64,000 nt of DNA from Dactylosporangium roseum (GTDB lineage Bacteria; Actinomycetota; Actinomycetes; Mycobacteriales; Micromonosporaceae), in assembly GCF_025264685.1 (NCBI RefSeq), contig NZ_CP073721.1, positions 4,951,001 through 5,015,000 of the forward strand. The letters run 5' to 3'. The position numbers and the translations under genes were made by a program. Positions 34,492 to 42,295 of the stretch are shown here, one piece after another. Below the pieces are notes generated by a model. It saw only the letters and a program-made list of their open reading frames with translations, was not told where the DNA came from and ran no database searches. The first letter of the stretch is position 1. The number at the start of each line of letters is the position of its first letter.

Positions 34492-35571
34492 TCACCGCAG
34501 GATCTCGGCGTCCACCTGCTGACCGGCCAGCGCGACCCGGACCGCCTCGATCGGCACGGCGACGTTGAACCGCGCCGGCCGGCCGGACGCGCGGTCCGGG
34601 TCGCCGGCGAGATGGATCGCGACCAACCGGCGGAGGCTGTCGATGATCGGCGCGCCGGAGGAGCCGGGCGCCGTGTTGATCCCGTGACGCAGCCGGGTGC
34701 GGTTGCCGTTGAACCCCAGCGCCTGGCCGAACGCGGTCTTGAGCGCCTCGTCGCCCGCGTGCTGCAGGATCTGCAGCGACGCCTGGTCGGGCAGCGGGTC
34801 CCGGCGGCGGTCGGTGAACCAGCCCCGCGGGGCGGTGACCCCGTCGCGGCCGGTCAGCAGCGTCTCGCCGGGCCTGTCCCGGACCCGGAGGACGGCGACG
34901 TCGGCCTGCGTCGGGTCGGGAACGCGGTGCGGGTCGACCAGGTTGTCGACCGGGCTGCTCGGCGCCGACGCCACGAGCCAGTCGTCGGCGAGCTCGAACA
35001 GGACCCCGGGCCGGGACAGGTTCCCGACGACGTAGTGGTCGAACAGCAACCGCACCTCGTCCGGGCGGCGGTCGCCGTCGATCACCCGCGCCACGACGTG
35101 CTGGTTGGTGAGGCACAGATCCGGCCCGATCAGGAAGCCGGTGCCCAGCGGCTCGACCTGCGCACCGACGAGCTGGATCCGGCACACCCGTGGGGGCAGC
35201 GCGTGCAGCCCGGTGATGTAGGTGTCCACGTCGACCCGCGGCTCGCCCTCGCGCACGGTGCGCTCCCGGGCGGCCGGCGACCCGACCGGATCCGGCGGCG
35301 CCGACAGCCCGTGCTCGGCGGCCCAGGACCGCAACGCCTCGTGCCGGGGCCGGTTGGCGACCAGCGCCGCGGCGATGCGCCGCTGCCATGCGCCGTCACC
35401 GCGCTTGAACAGCTCGGTGAGGACGGTGGCCGGCGGGTCGAACCGCGTGGAGAACTCGTCGATGCTGACGTCCTCGGCGAGCAGGGCCAGTTCGAGCTCG
35501 GTGCGGCCGGTGTACGCCTGCGCCAGCCGCGTGATCAGCTCCGCCCGCAGCGACCCCGGCAGCGCGTCCAC
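34492..35571 (-). CDS. EAD1-fused trypsin-like serine protease
   Basis: In this 359-residue protein, residues 1-88 are the same EAD1 fold as the neighbouring protein (AELITRLAQAYTGRTELELALLAE; LTELFKRGDGAWQRRIAAALVANRP). Residues 125-345 are a trypsin/HtrA-like protease with a complete triad: His158 in CLTNQHVVA, Asp224 in QADVAVLRV and Ser305 in APGSSGAPII. There is no signal peptide, so it is cytoplasmic. In described conflict systems, EAD-tagged proteases are effectors recruited by EAD-tagged adaptors. It is convergent with the zinc-ribbon membrane gene (17-bp gap) and begins at a GTG without a clear ribosome site. Confidence 0.87.
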   Translation of the reverse strand: MDALPGSLRAELITRLAQAYTGRTELELALLAEDVSIDEFSTRFDPPATVLTELFKRGDGAWQRRIAAALVANRPRHEALRSWAAEHGLSAPPDPVGSPAARERTVREGEPRVDVDTYITGLHALPPRVCRIQLVGAQVEPLGTGFLIGPDLCLTNQHVVARVIDGDRRPDEVRLLFDHYVVGNLSRPGVLFELADDWLVASAPSSPVDNLVDPHRVPDPTQADVAVLRVRDRPGETLLTGRDGVTAPRGWFTDRRRDPLPDQASLQILQHAGDEALKTAFGQALGFNGNRTRLRHGINTAPGSSGAPIIDSLRRLVAIHLAGDPDRASGRPARFNVAVPIEAVRVALAGQQVDAEILR

Positions 35572-35617
35572 AGCGGCGATGGTACGGGATCCGGTCCACC
35601 GGCTTGTGGCAGCACGG

Positions 35618-36478
35618 TCAGAAGAGGGTCAGAGGTTCGACCGGGTCCGGCTGGGGCAGCGGGTCGAGGTCGGGCACCCTGGCGCGCACCTCGTCGTGGA
35701 ACCGGCGGGCCAGCAGGGGCGCGTCGGCGTTGTCCGGGGTGTGGACGAACACCGTGGGCGAGCGGCCCTCGCGCAGCCAGCCGGCGACCACGTCGACCCA
35801 GCCCTGCCAGCCCTCGACCGTCAGCTCGGTGGCGTCGCGGCCGAGGTACCGAACGATCGGCCGGTCCGTCAGCGCGACCGATCGCAGCGGTGTGCGCGGC
35901 TTCTTCGTCCAGGCGTCCCGCTCCGCGTCGCTGGTCGGCGGGCTCCGGAAGAACGCGGTCGTGTCGAACGGGACCCATTCCGCGCCCACGGTCGCGAGCA
36001 CGCCTTCGAGCAGCCGGGTCGAGTGCGGGTCGGCGAAGAATGCCGGGTGGCGCACCTCCACGGCGTAGCGGTACGACGCGGGCAGCCGGCCCAGGAAGCG
36101 GGCGAGCACCGGGACGTCGGCGGGGGCGAACGACCCGGGCAGTTGGATCCACAGCGCGTGGGCGCGCGGGCCGAGCGGCTCGATCGCGTCCAGAAAGGCC
36201 CGCAGCTCCGCGTCGGCGCCGGCGCCGGCGAGACGGTGCTCGTGGGTGACGACCTTCGGCAGCTTGACCACGAACCGGAAGCTTGGGTCGGTCTGCTGCG
36301 CCCACGAGGCCACGGTGTCGCGGGCCGGCGTCGCGTAGAACGTCGTGTTGCCTTCGACCGCGGTGCACCAGCCGGCGTAGGACCGCAGCCGCTCGTGGGC
36401 CGGCAGCGGGTGCGCCATGAAGCGCCCCTGCCACGCCTTGAGCGTCCACATCGCGCATCCCACGTGAAGCCGTCTCAC
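35618..36478 (-). CDS. DUF72 family protein (YecE-like)
   Basis: This 286-residue TIM-barrel-like protein is of the DUF72 family, whose biochemical role is unknown. Family marks are the first strand HVGCAMWTLKAWQG, the VEGNTTFYATP motif with conserved Glu-Asn-Phe-Tyr, FRFVVKLPKVVTHEH, YRYAVEVRHPAFF and the C-terminal FVHTPDNADAPLLARRF. It is cytoplasmic. It sits between the conflict locus and the KDG operon with no obvious link to either. Confidence 0.9.
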   Translation of the reverse strand: MRRLHVGCAMWTLKAWQGRFMAHPLPAHERLRSYAGWCTAVEGNTTFYATPARDTVASWAQQTDPSFRFVVKLPKVVTHEHRLAGAGADAELRAFLDAIEPLGPRAHALWIQLPGSFAPADVPVLARFLGRLPASYRYAVEVRHPAFFADPHSTRLLEGVLATVGAEWVPFDTTAFFRSPPTSDAERDAWTKKPRTPLRSVALTDRPIVRYLGRDATELTVEGWQGWVDVVAGWLREGRSPTVFVHTPDNADAPLLARRFHDEVRARVPDLDPLPQPDPVEPLTLF

Positions 36479-36542
36479 CGGACGTACCGTATACGGCCGC
36501 CGCGGGACGTGCGTGGGCGCGCCCCGCGGCGGCGGCCCGCGG

Positions 36543-37646
36543 TCAGCGCCGCACGCGGGCGCCGGCCCCCCGCATCAGCGCCTCCACCTCGGTGCGGCTG
36601 GCCATCGACGTGTCGCCCGGCGTGGTCATCGCCAGCGCGCCGTGCGCCGCGCCGTACTCCACGGCCAGCGCCAGGTCGCCGGCGTGCTCCAGCAGGCCGT
36701 AGATCAGTCCCGACGCGAAGCTGTCGCCGCCGCCGACCCGGTCGAGGATCTCCAGGCCGGGCCGGTGGGTCGCCTCGGCGAACGCGCCGCCACCCCACGC
36801 CACGGCGCCCCAGTCGTTCACGGTCGCGCTGCGCACGCCGCGGAGCGTGGTCGCGACGACCTTGAAGTTGGGGTACTCCTGGGCGACCGACGCGATCATC
36901 GCCTTGAAGTTGCCCGCGTCCAACGCCCCGCTGTGGATGTCGGTGTCCGGCACCTCGAAGCCGAGGCAGGCGGTGAAGTCCTCCTCGTTGCCGATCATCA
37001 CGTCGACGAGGCGGGCGAGCCGGCGGTTGACCTCACGCGCACGCTCCTGGCCGCCGACGGCCTGCCACAGGCTGGGCCGGTAGTTCAGGTCGTACGACAC
37101 GAGCGTGCCGTGCCTGCGGGCGGCGGTCATCGCGGCCTCGGCCGTCTGCGCGGCCGTCTCCGACAGCGCCGCGTAGATGCCGCCGGTGTGCAGCCACCGC
37201 ACCCCCAGCGTGCCGAAGAGGTGGTCCCAGTCGACGTCGTCGGGCTTGAGCCGGCCGGCCGCGGTGTGGCCGCGGTCCGAGGTGCCGACGGCGCCGCGCA
37301 CGCCGAACCCGCGCTCGGTGAAGTTCAGGCCGTTGCGGACGGTCCGGCCGATCCCGTCGTAGGGCATCCAGGTGATGAACCTCGTGTCGACACCGCCCTG
37401 CAGGACGAGGTCCTCGAGGAGGCGGCCGACCTCGTTGTCCGCCAACGCGGTGACGACCGCGGTCCGCAGCCCGAAGCAGCGCCGCAGGCCGCGCGCGACG
37501 TTGTACTCCCCGCCGCCCTCCCAGACCCGGAACTCGCGTGCGGTGCGCACACGGCCCTCGCCGGGATCGAGCCGCAGCATGATCTCGCCGAGCGAGACCA
37601 GGTCGAAGCGGCAGTCGTCCGTCGGGCGGGGCGTGACGACGCTCAT
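36543..37646 (-). CDS. kdgK: 2-keto-3-deoxygluconate kinase (PfkB family)
   Basis: This 367-residue PfkB-fold sugar kinase has the substrate-side glycine motif EGGGEYNVARGLRR and the ATP/catalytic signature VGGGDSFASGLIYGLL with the base Asp. KDG kinase is favoured over other PfkB kinases because its ATG overlaps the stop of the KDPG aldolase gene (ATGA). The kinase makes KDPG and the aldolase splits it to pyruvate and glyceraldehyde-3-phosphate. No dehydratase or uptake gene for the sugar acid is nearby. Confidence 0.87.
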   Translation of the reverse strand: MSVVTPRPTDDCRFDLVSLGEIMLRLDPGEGRVRTAREFRVWEGGGEYNVARGLRRCFGLRTAVVTALADNEVGRLLEDLVLQGGVDTRFITWMPYDGIGRTVRNGLNFTERGFGVRGAVGTSDRGHTAAGRLKPDDVDWDHLFGTLGVRWLHTGGIYAALSETAAQTAEAAMTAARRHGTLVSYDLNYRPSLWQAVGGQERAREVNRRLARLVDVMIGNEEDFTACLGFEVPDTDIHSGALDAGNFKAMIASVAQEYPNFKVVATTLRGVRSATVNDWGAVAWGGGAFAEATHRPGLEILDRVGGGDSFASGLIYGLLEHAGDLALAVEYGAAHGALAMTTPGDTSMASRTEVEALMRGAGARVRR

Positions 37647-38302
37647 GCCGCACCTCCGGCGGCCGCCACGGCCGCCACGGCCGCCTCGGTACGGGAGGTG
37701 ATCTCGTCCCAGCGCTCGCCGGCGATGAGGTCGGCCGCGACGATCCAGCTCGCGCCGACCGCCAGCACGGCCGGGACGGCGAGGTACTCGGGCATCACGG
37801 CGGGCGTGATGCCGCCCGTCGGGATGAAGCGCACCCCGCGGAACGGCGCCGCCAGCGCCTTGATCATCTCGGCCCCGCCGAGCTGCCGCGCCGGGAAGAA
37901 CTTGACGATCTCCAAGCCCGCGTCGAGAGCCATCTGGATCTCGGTGGCGGTGGCGACACCCGGGAACACCGGGACACCGGCCTCCTGACACACACGGACC
38001 ACGGCCGGCGCGAAGCCCGGCGTCACCACGAACCGGGCACCGGCCGCGAGGGCCTGCTCGGCCTGGCCGGCGCTCAGCACCGTGCCGGCGCCGACGACGA
38101 GGTCGCTCCGCGCGGCGAGCGTCTTGATGGCGTCGAGCCCGGCAGCGGTGCGCAGGGTCACCTCCGCCGCGGTGAGCCCGCCCTTGACCAGGGCGTCGCC
38201 GAGCGCACCGGCGTGCCGGGCATCCTCCAGGACCACGACGGGCAGCACCCGACCGATCCACGGCCGTTCACCATCATGAACATCAGTCACGTACGTGACC
38301 AT
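37643..38302 (-). CDS. eda: KDPG/KHG aldolase
   Basis: This class I aldolase of about 219 residues (TIM barrel) has the Schiff-base Lys in EIVKFFPARQLGG, the substrate glycine loop VVGAGTVLSAGQAEQALAAGARFVVTPG (region) and phosphate site FIPTGGITPAVMPEYLAVPAVLAVGASWI. It cleaves 2-keto-3-deoxy-6-phosphogluconate and operates with the kinase that overlaps its stop. The start is uncertain: ATG 38302, GTG 38314 and GTG 38290 are in frame. A perfect operator palindrome lies across the first codons of the longer choices, which makes the shorter start attractive. Confidence 0.88.
   Translation of the reverse strand: MVTYVTDVHDGERPWIGRVLPVVVLEDARHAGALGDALVKGGLTAAEVTLRTAAGLDAIKTLAARSDLVVGAGTVLSAGQAEQALAAGARFVVTPGFAPAVVRVCQEAGVPVFPGVATATEIQMALDAGLEIVKFFPARQLGGAEMIKALAAPFRGVRFIPTGGITPAVMPEYLAVPAVLAVGASWIVAADLIAGERWDEITSRTEAAVAAVAAAGGAA
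38286..38299. promoter_or_regulatory. 14-bp perfect palindrome, probable operator between eda and IclR gene
   Basis: GTCACGTACGTGAC is an exact palindrome lying in the divergent interval between the KDPG aldolase gene and the IclR-type gene. Its position fits a site through which the IclR regulator controls both directions. Confidence 0.55.
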
Positions 38303-38337
38303 ACTGGAGGCCACAGGTGTTCGCTAGAGTTGCGGCC

Positions 38338-39114
38338 GTGCCCACCCCGCCAGAGGACTTCCAGCCCGTCAAGTCGGCCGGGCGCACGCTCGACCTGCTC
38401 GAACTGCTCGCCGACCAGCCCCACCCGTGGACCCTGGTCGACCTCGCCCGCGCGCTCGAGATCCCGAAGAGCAGCCTGCACGGGCTGTTGCGCACGCTGA
38501 CGAGCCGCGGCTGGGTGCGGACCGACGAGACCGGCACCCGCTTCCGCCTCGGCATGCGGGCCCTGCGGGTCGGCGCCGCCTACCTCGACGGCGACGACAC
38601 CGTCGGCCTGCTCTCCGGCGTCCTCGACGAGCTGTCCCGCCGGTTCGGCGAGACCGTCCACCTCGGCCGGCTCGACGGCGACCAGGTCGTGTACCTCGCC
38701 AAGCGCGAGTCGGTGCACCGCCTGCGCCTCTACAGCGCCGTCGGCCGCCGCCTGCCGGCGCACGCCACGGCGCTGGGCAAGGCGCTGCTCGCCGAGCACC
38801 CGGACGCGGCGGCCGACCGGATGCTGAGCTGGCCGCTGCCGCGCCTCACCCCGCGCACGGTCACCGACCGCCGCGCCTTCCACGCCGGCCTCGCCGAGGT
38901 GCGCGCGGCCGGATACGCCGTCGACCGCGAGGAGAACGCCGAGGGCATCATGTGCTTCGCGATGGCCGTGCCGCTGGTGCGCCCCGCGGTCGACGCGGTG
39001 AGCATCTCGGTGCCGGTGACCCGCGTCCGGCCGGAGCTGGAGACGTCGATCGTCGCGGCGCTGCGTGAGACGGTCGGCGGCCTCGGCCCGGCCCGCAGCA
39101 TGCTGAGCGCCTGA
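38338..39114 (+). CDS. IclR-family transcriptional regulator
   Basis: This 258-residue protein has an N-terminal winged helix (VKSAGRTLDLLELLADQPH; LVDLARALEIPKSSLHGLLRTL) and a GAF-like effector domain with the IclR signature GETVHLGRLDGDQVVYL, LPAHATALGKALLAEHP and AEGIMCFAMAVPL. It is divergent from the kdgK-eda pair and is their likely regulator, responding to a sugar-acid intermediate such as KDG (inference). A GTG seven codons upstream (38317) is an alternative start. Confidence 0.9.
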   Translation: MPTPPEDFQPVKSAGRTLDLLELLADQPHPWTLVDLARALEIPKSSLHGLLRTLTSRGWVRTDETGTRFRLGMRALRVGAAYLDGDDTVGLLSGVLDELSRRFGETVHLGRLDGDQVVYLAKRESVHRLRLYSAVGRRLPAHATALGKALLAEHPDAAADRMLSWPLPRLTPRTVTDRRAFHAGLAEVRAAGYAVDREENAEGIMCFAMAVPLVRPAVDAVSISVPVTRVRPELETSIVAALRETVGGLGPARSMLSA

Positions 39115-39119
39115 GGTCC

Positions 39120-39800
39120 TCGGGCGGTGGCCGCGGAGTACTGTGGCGGCCCAGGCGACCACAGCACTCCACACCAGCCGGCGGACGAGGCCGCCGCCGA
39201 CAGGCCGCAGCGGCGGGCGACGTCGGCCGCGTCGCGCACGTCGCCGCGGCGGGCCAGCGCCATCGCGACCCGGCACGCCGTCGCATACGCGCTCTGGGCG
39301 TCCGGTGTCGCGTCGAGCAGGCCGAGGTCGCCGGTCTGCTCGACGAAGGGTGCCACGACGGCGACCACGCGACGGTACTCCGCGGTGGCCGCGGCGGCCG
39401 CGGTCGCGGGTGGACAGCGGGGCGAGGACGGGGTTGGCGGTCAGCGCGTTCTCGATGTAGCTGAGCGCGAACAGCTCCTCCTCGCCGGACAGGACGTCGC
39501 CGAGGTTCCACACGTCGGCGCGGTTCGCCAGCATGTCCGGGATCCGGAACCGCCGGCCCGACTCGGTGTACGGGTTGCCGGCCATGCACACGGCGAACCG
39601 CTTGCCACGCAGGTCGTACGTGCGGGTCCGGCCGTTCCAGACGCCCTCCATGCGGCGCTGGGCGTCACAGAGGGAGATGAACTTCTGCGGCAGCTCGGGC
39701 GACACGTGCTGGATGTCGTCGAGGTACAGCAGGACGTTGTTGCCCAGCTCCAGCGCGAAATTGATCTTCTCGACCTCCTGGATGGTGCCGCACAGTCGTG
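39120..39800 (-). pseudogene. Remnant of large AAA-family (DNA-repair-type) ATPase
   Basis: One minus frame from about 39800 gives IQEVEKINFALELGNNVLLYLDDIQH, then FISLCDAQRRMEGVW, FAVCMAGNPYTESG and DVLSGEEELFALSY. This is a piece of the AAA core (Walker B LLYLDDIQH, sensor 1 VCMAGNP) of a large conserved actinobacterial ATPase. Near 39400 similarity moves to another frame (VVAPFVEQTGDLGLLDATPD, SAYATACRVAMALARRGDV), showing a frameshift. The P-loop-containing front is gone and the fragment begins 65 bp from a dispersed inverted repeat. It fills the gap downstream of the IclR gene. Confidence 0.68.
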
Positions 39801-39865
39801 CGGGTGGTGTCTGTCGCTCGTGATCGCTGCTGGACCCGGGCGGCGCGTTCCGTGCCGGGCGACTC

Positions 39866-39920
39866 CAGATCATGGGAAAGATCTGGCTATCGGGGCAGCC
39901 ACATCTTTCCCATGATCATG
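39866..39920. repeat. Dispersed inverted repeat, copy 2
   Basis: GATCATGGGAAAGATCTGGC pairs with the reverse-complement arm ending CCCATGATCATG. It is clearly the same element as the one at 16149-16206 (shared GATCATGGGAAAGAT core). It borders the broken AAA gene. The following 168 bp to 40088 hold nothing recognisable. Confidence 0.75.
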
Positions 39921-40088
39921 AGGTTGAGCGGCATGGCGGCGGAACGCGGGAACGCCTCGGTGGCGACACCTTCCGGGCCTATCGCCCGAATTGTCGACCT
40001 TATTCGGGTTGGCATGGGGCCGGGTCTCCCCGATCACGGACGTCCGAAAATCGCCATACGGCCATATCGACCGGCGACCGGTGCTGGA

Positions 40089-41537
40089 TCAGACGGCGAC
40101 CGGGGTGCGGGAGGGCTGGGTGCCGCCGACCGGGCCGGGCCGGTCGGCGGGGCGGGCGGACAGCAGGACGACCAGGCCGAAGGCTATGACGGCCAGACCC
40201 CACCACAGGAACGGCCACGGGGCGGCGGCGCGGGTGTGCCAGGCCGGCAGGTATCCGGTGAGACTCCAGTGGGTGAGCCCTTCCAGCACCCGCAGCGGCA
40301 CCAGATAGCCGTAGTCGGCGGAGAAGCCGTTGCTGGGACTGAACCTGCACAGCGTGTCCAGACCCAGGGTCACCAGCACGCACACCACGGCCCACGCGGC
40401 GACCAGTCCGTTGCGCGCCCGCTGTAGCGCGTAACCGATGGAGAAGGCGAACACCGGCAGGACGGCGGCCCAGAGCCGGGCCGGCGGCGCCCAGCCGCCC
40501 CACCAGCCCGGCGAGGTGAGCAGGATGGCGCAGTACGGACCGACGACCGCGAGCAGGCGCAGGTGGAGCGTGCGGTGGCCGCCGGCGATCGCCAGGATCA
40601 CACCGGGCAGCACGAACAGGAAGACCGGGTAGGAGAACAGCACGCCGTGCTCCTGGTCCAGCAGCACGCCGACGAGGCTCTTGACCGGATTGGCGCCGAA
40701 CAGCAGCGCCTTGTCCCCGGCCTGGTTGACCGACGGGTTGAAACTCTGCCACACCGTCCGCAGATACGTCACCAGCGCGACGGTCAGCACACCCAGCGGA
40801 CCGAGGAACGCGAGCCAGCGCCGCCGGTCGCGCGGCCCGCCCTCGCGGTGGATCCGCCACGCCAGCAACAGCACCAGCGGCAGCACCAGCGGCAGGAACC
40901 GGCTGTGCACCCAGGGCAGCGCTCCCAGCCCGGCGGACACGAGCAGCAGGTCGCGGAGGCGCAGCCGCGCCTTGGTGAGCAACCGGAACCCGTACAGCAC
41001 GACCAGCGCCGCGAGCGGTTCGACGAACGCCTTCGCGGTGTAGGTCAGCACGGTCGAGCCGAGGCCGATACCCACGCCGGTGAGCAGCGCGGGTCGCCGG
41101 TCCAGGCCGAGCCCGCGAACCAGCCAGAAGACGTTCGCGACGGTCAGCAGCGACACTGCGACCATGAACAGCAGCACACCGGTGCGCCCGCCCAGCAGAT
41201 ACGGCACGTGCCACAGCAGCGGACCGCCGATGCCGTGCCAGGGCAGCGTCTCGTGCGGCGGAGCCGCCAGGTGCGGGGAGAGCGGCCCCGGATGGAACGC
41301 GGTGAAGGCCCAGGAGTCGTACACCTGCCGCACGTGGATGGACCCGTGCCGCTTGAGCGCCTCGTTGATGACCAGGTAATGCGGCTCGTCGCCGTCCGGC
41401 ATCCGCGTATACCGGTGGACCAGGGCCGAGACCACCATCGGCACGCCGCAGATCGCAAGGAGCGCCGCCAGCGCGCCGCGGTCGCCGGGAGCCGGCGCGG
41501 TGTCGGCGGTCGCCGATGCCAAGGATGCGCTGACCAA
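40089..41537 (-). CDS. Polytopic membrane protein, GT-C glycosyltransferase-like
   Basis: This 482-residue protein has about 11-12 membrane helices. An early extracytoplasmic loop holds the acidic motif RMPDGDEPHYLV; placement of Asp-Glu right after the first helix is characteristic of GT-C enzymes (ArnT/PMT type) that use polyprenyl-phosphate sugars. A family-level assignment beyond that is not possible from sequence reading. A TTG start is preferred because GGGGGAGGT lies directly before it. There is no sugar-biosynthesis neighbour. Confidence 0.65.
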   Translation of the reverse strand: MVSASLASATADTAPAPGDRGALAALLAICGVPMVVSALVHRYTRMPDGDEPHYLVINEALKRHGSIHVRQVYDSWAFTAFHPGPLSPHLAAPPHETLPWHGIGGPLLWHVPYLLGGRTGVLLFMVAVSLLTVANVFWLVRGLGLDRRPALLTGVGIGLGSTVLTYTAKAFVEPLAALVVLYGFRLLTKARLRLRDLLLVSAGLGALPWVHSRFLPLVLPLVLLLAWRIHREGGPRDRRRWLAFLGPLGVLTVALVTYLRTVWQSFNPSVNQAGDKALLFGANPVKSLVGVLLDQEHGVLFSYPVFLFVLPGVILAIAGGHRTLHLRLLAVVGPYCAILLTSPGWWGGWAPPARLWAAVLPVFAFSIGYALQRARNGLVAAWAVVCVLVTLGLDTLCRFSPSNGFSADYGYLVPLRVLEGLTHWSLTGYLPAWHTRAAAPWPFLWWGLAVIAFGLVVLLSARPADRPGPVGGTQPSRTPVAV

Positions 41538-41624
41538 CCCGACCTCCCCCGCCGTCGTGACGGCAGCATGCTACGCCTCGCGCGGCCCGGCCGCGGCCCC
41601 GCGCACCCGGCGGGCGTCCGCGGC

Positions 41625-41658
41625 GATCAGCCCGGCGGCCGTCGGCGCCGGGCTGATC
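41625..41658 (-). terminator. Terminator hairpin after hypothetical gene
   Basis: A perfect 13-bp stem (GATCAGCCCGGCG, 8-base loop, exact complement) lies 20 bp downstream of the minus-strand gene ending at 41679. Confidence 0.72.
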
Positions 41659-41678
41659 GGCCGAGGAGTTCCAGCCGG

Positions 41679-42101
41679 TCAGAGCACCGCCTGCTCGGCG
41701 TGCGCCACCAGCTCGAGCGAGTCCTCGCGGCCGAGCTGGCGCTCGCAGAGGTAGCCCAGCATCGACCACGTGGTGTCGGTCACCTGCTCCGGTGGGAACC
41801 CTTCCAGGAGGTTCTCCTCGCCGAGCTGGGTGCGGATCAGGGCCCCCGCGGCGGCCGGGTCGATCTCCACGTCCTGGGCCATCGCCGAGACGAAGGCGGC
41901 GATGGACTCCGGTGGGGTGTCCTCGTCGAAGAGACTGCGCACCGCGAGGCGGATCGCCGCCTCGAGCACCGGCGAATCGTGCTGCTCCGGCGGCAGCTCC
42001 GCCGCCCGTTCCGCCGCCTCCTCGTCGTTGTTCAGCAGCGCGACGACCACCGCGCCGACCCGGGATCGCGGCACCCAGGCCTCCTCGTTCTCAGTCCCCA
42101 T
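41679..42101 (-). CDS. Hypothetical acidic protein
   Basis: This 140-residue, strongly acidic, mostly helical protein (NNDEEAAERAAELPPEQHDSP; ESIAAFVSAMAQDVEIDPAAAGALIRTQ) has no signal, membrane segment or cysteine pair. It is not recognised. The ATG at 42101 gives a compact protein, and longer readings add low-complexity sequence. It is a single-gene unit closed by a strong hairpin. Codon use resembles the neighbours, so a real gene is likely. Confidence 0.65.
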   Translation of the reverse strand: MGTENEEAWVPRSRVGAVVVALLNNDEEAAERAAELPPEQHDSPVLEAAIRLAVRSLFDEDTPPESIAAFVSAMAQDVEIDPAAAGALIRTQLGEENLLEGFPPEQVTDTTWSMLGYLCERQLGREDSLELVAHAEQAVL

Positions 42102-42258
42102 GGGATCGAGCGTAGCCAGGGCCGCCGGTGCCGGCACGCCACCGACCAGCCGGCATCGACCGGGACGCATGCGGTGGTCACCGCCGGGCCCCGCTTTCGC
42201 GCCGGAACCGGGCGAGCGCGGCCAGGCGCACCCGCGCCATCTGTCGGCGATCCCGCAG

Positions 42259-42277
42259 TTAGGGTAGCCTGCGCTTA
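42259..42277 (+). promoter_or_regulatory. Possible iron box (IdeR/DmdR-like)
   Basis: TTAGGGTAGCCTGCGCTTA matches the actinobacterial iron-box consensus TTAGGTTAGSCTAACCTAA at about 13-14 of 19 positions. It lies 18 bp before the first ABC exporter gene, where a repressor would block transcription. Confidence 0.4.
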
Positions 42278-42295
42278 CCACGAGCGGCGCAGGGA

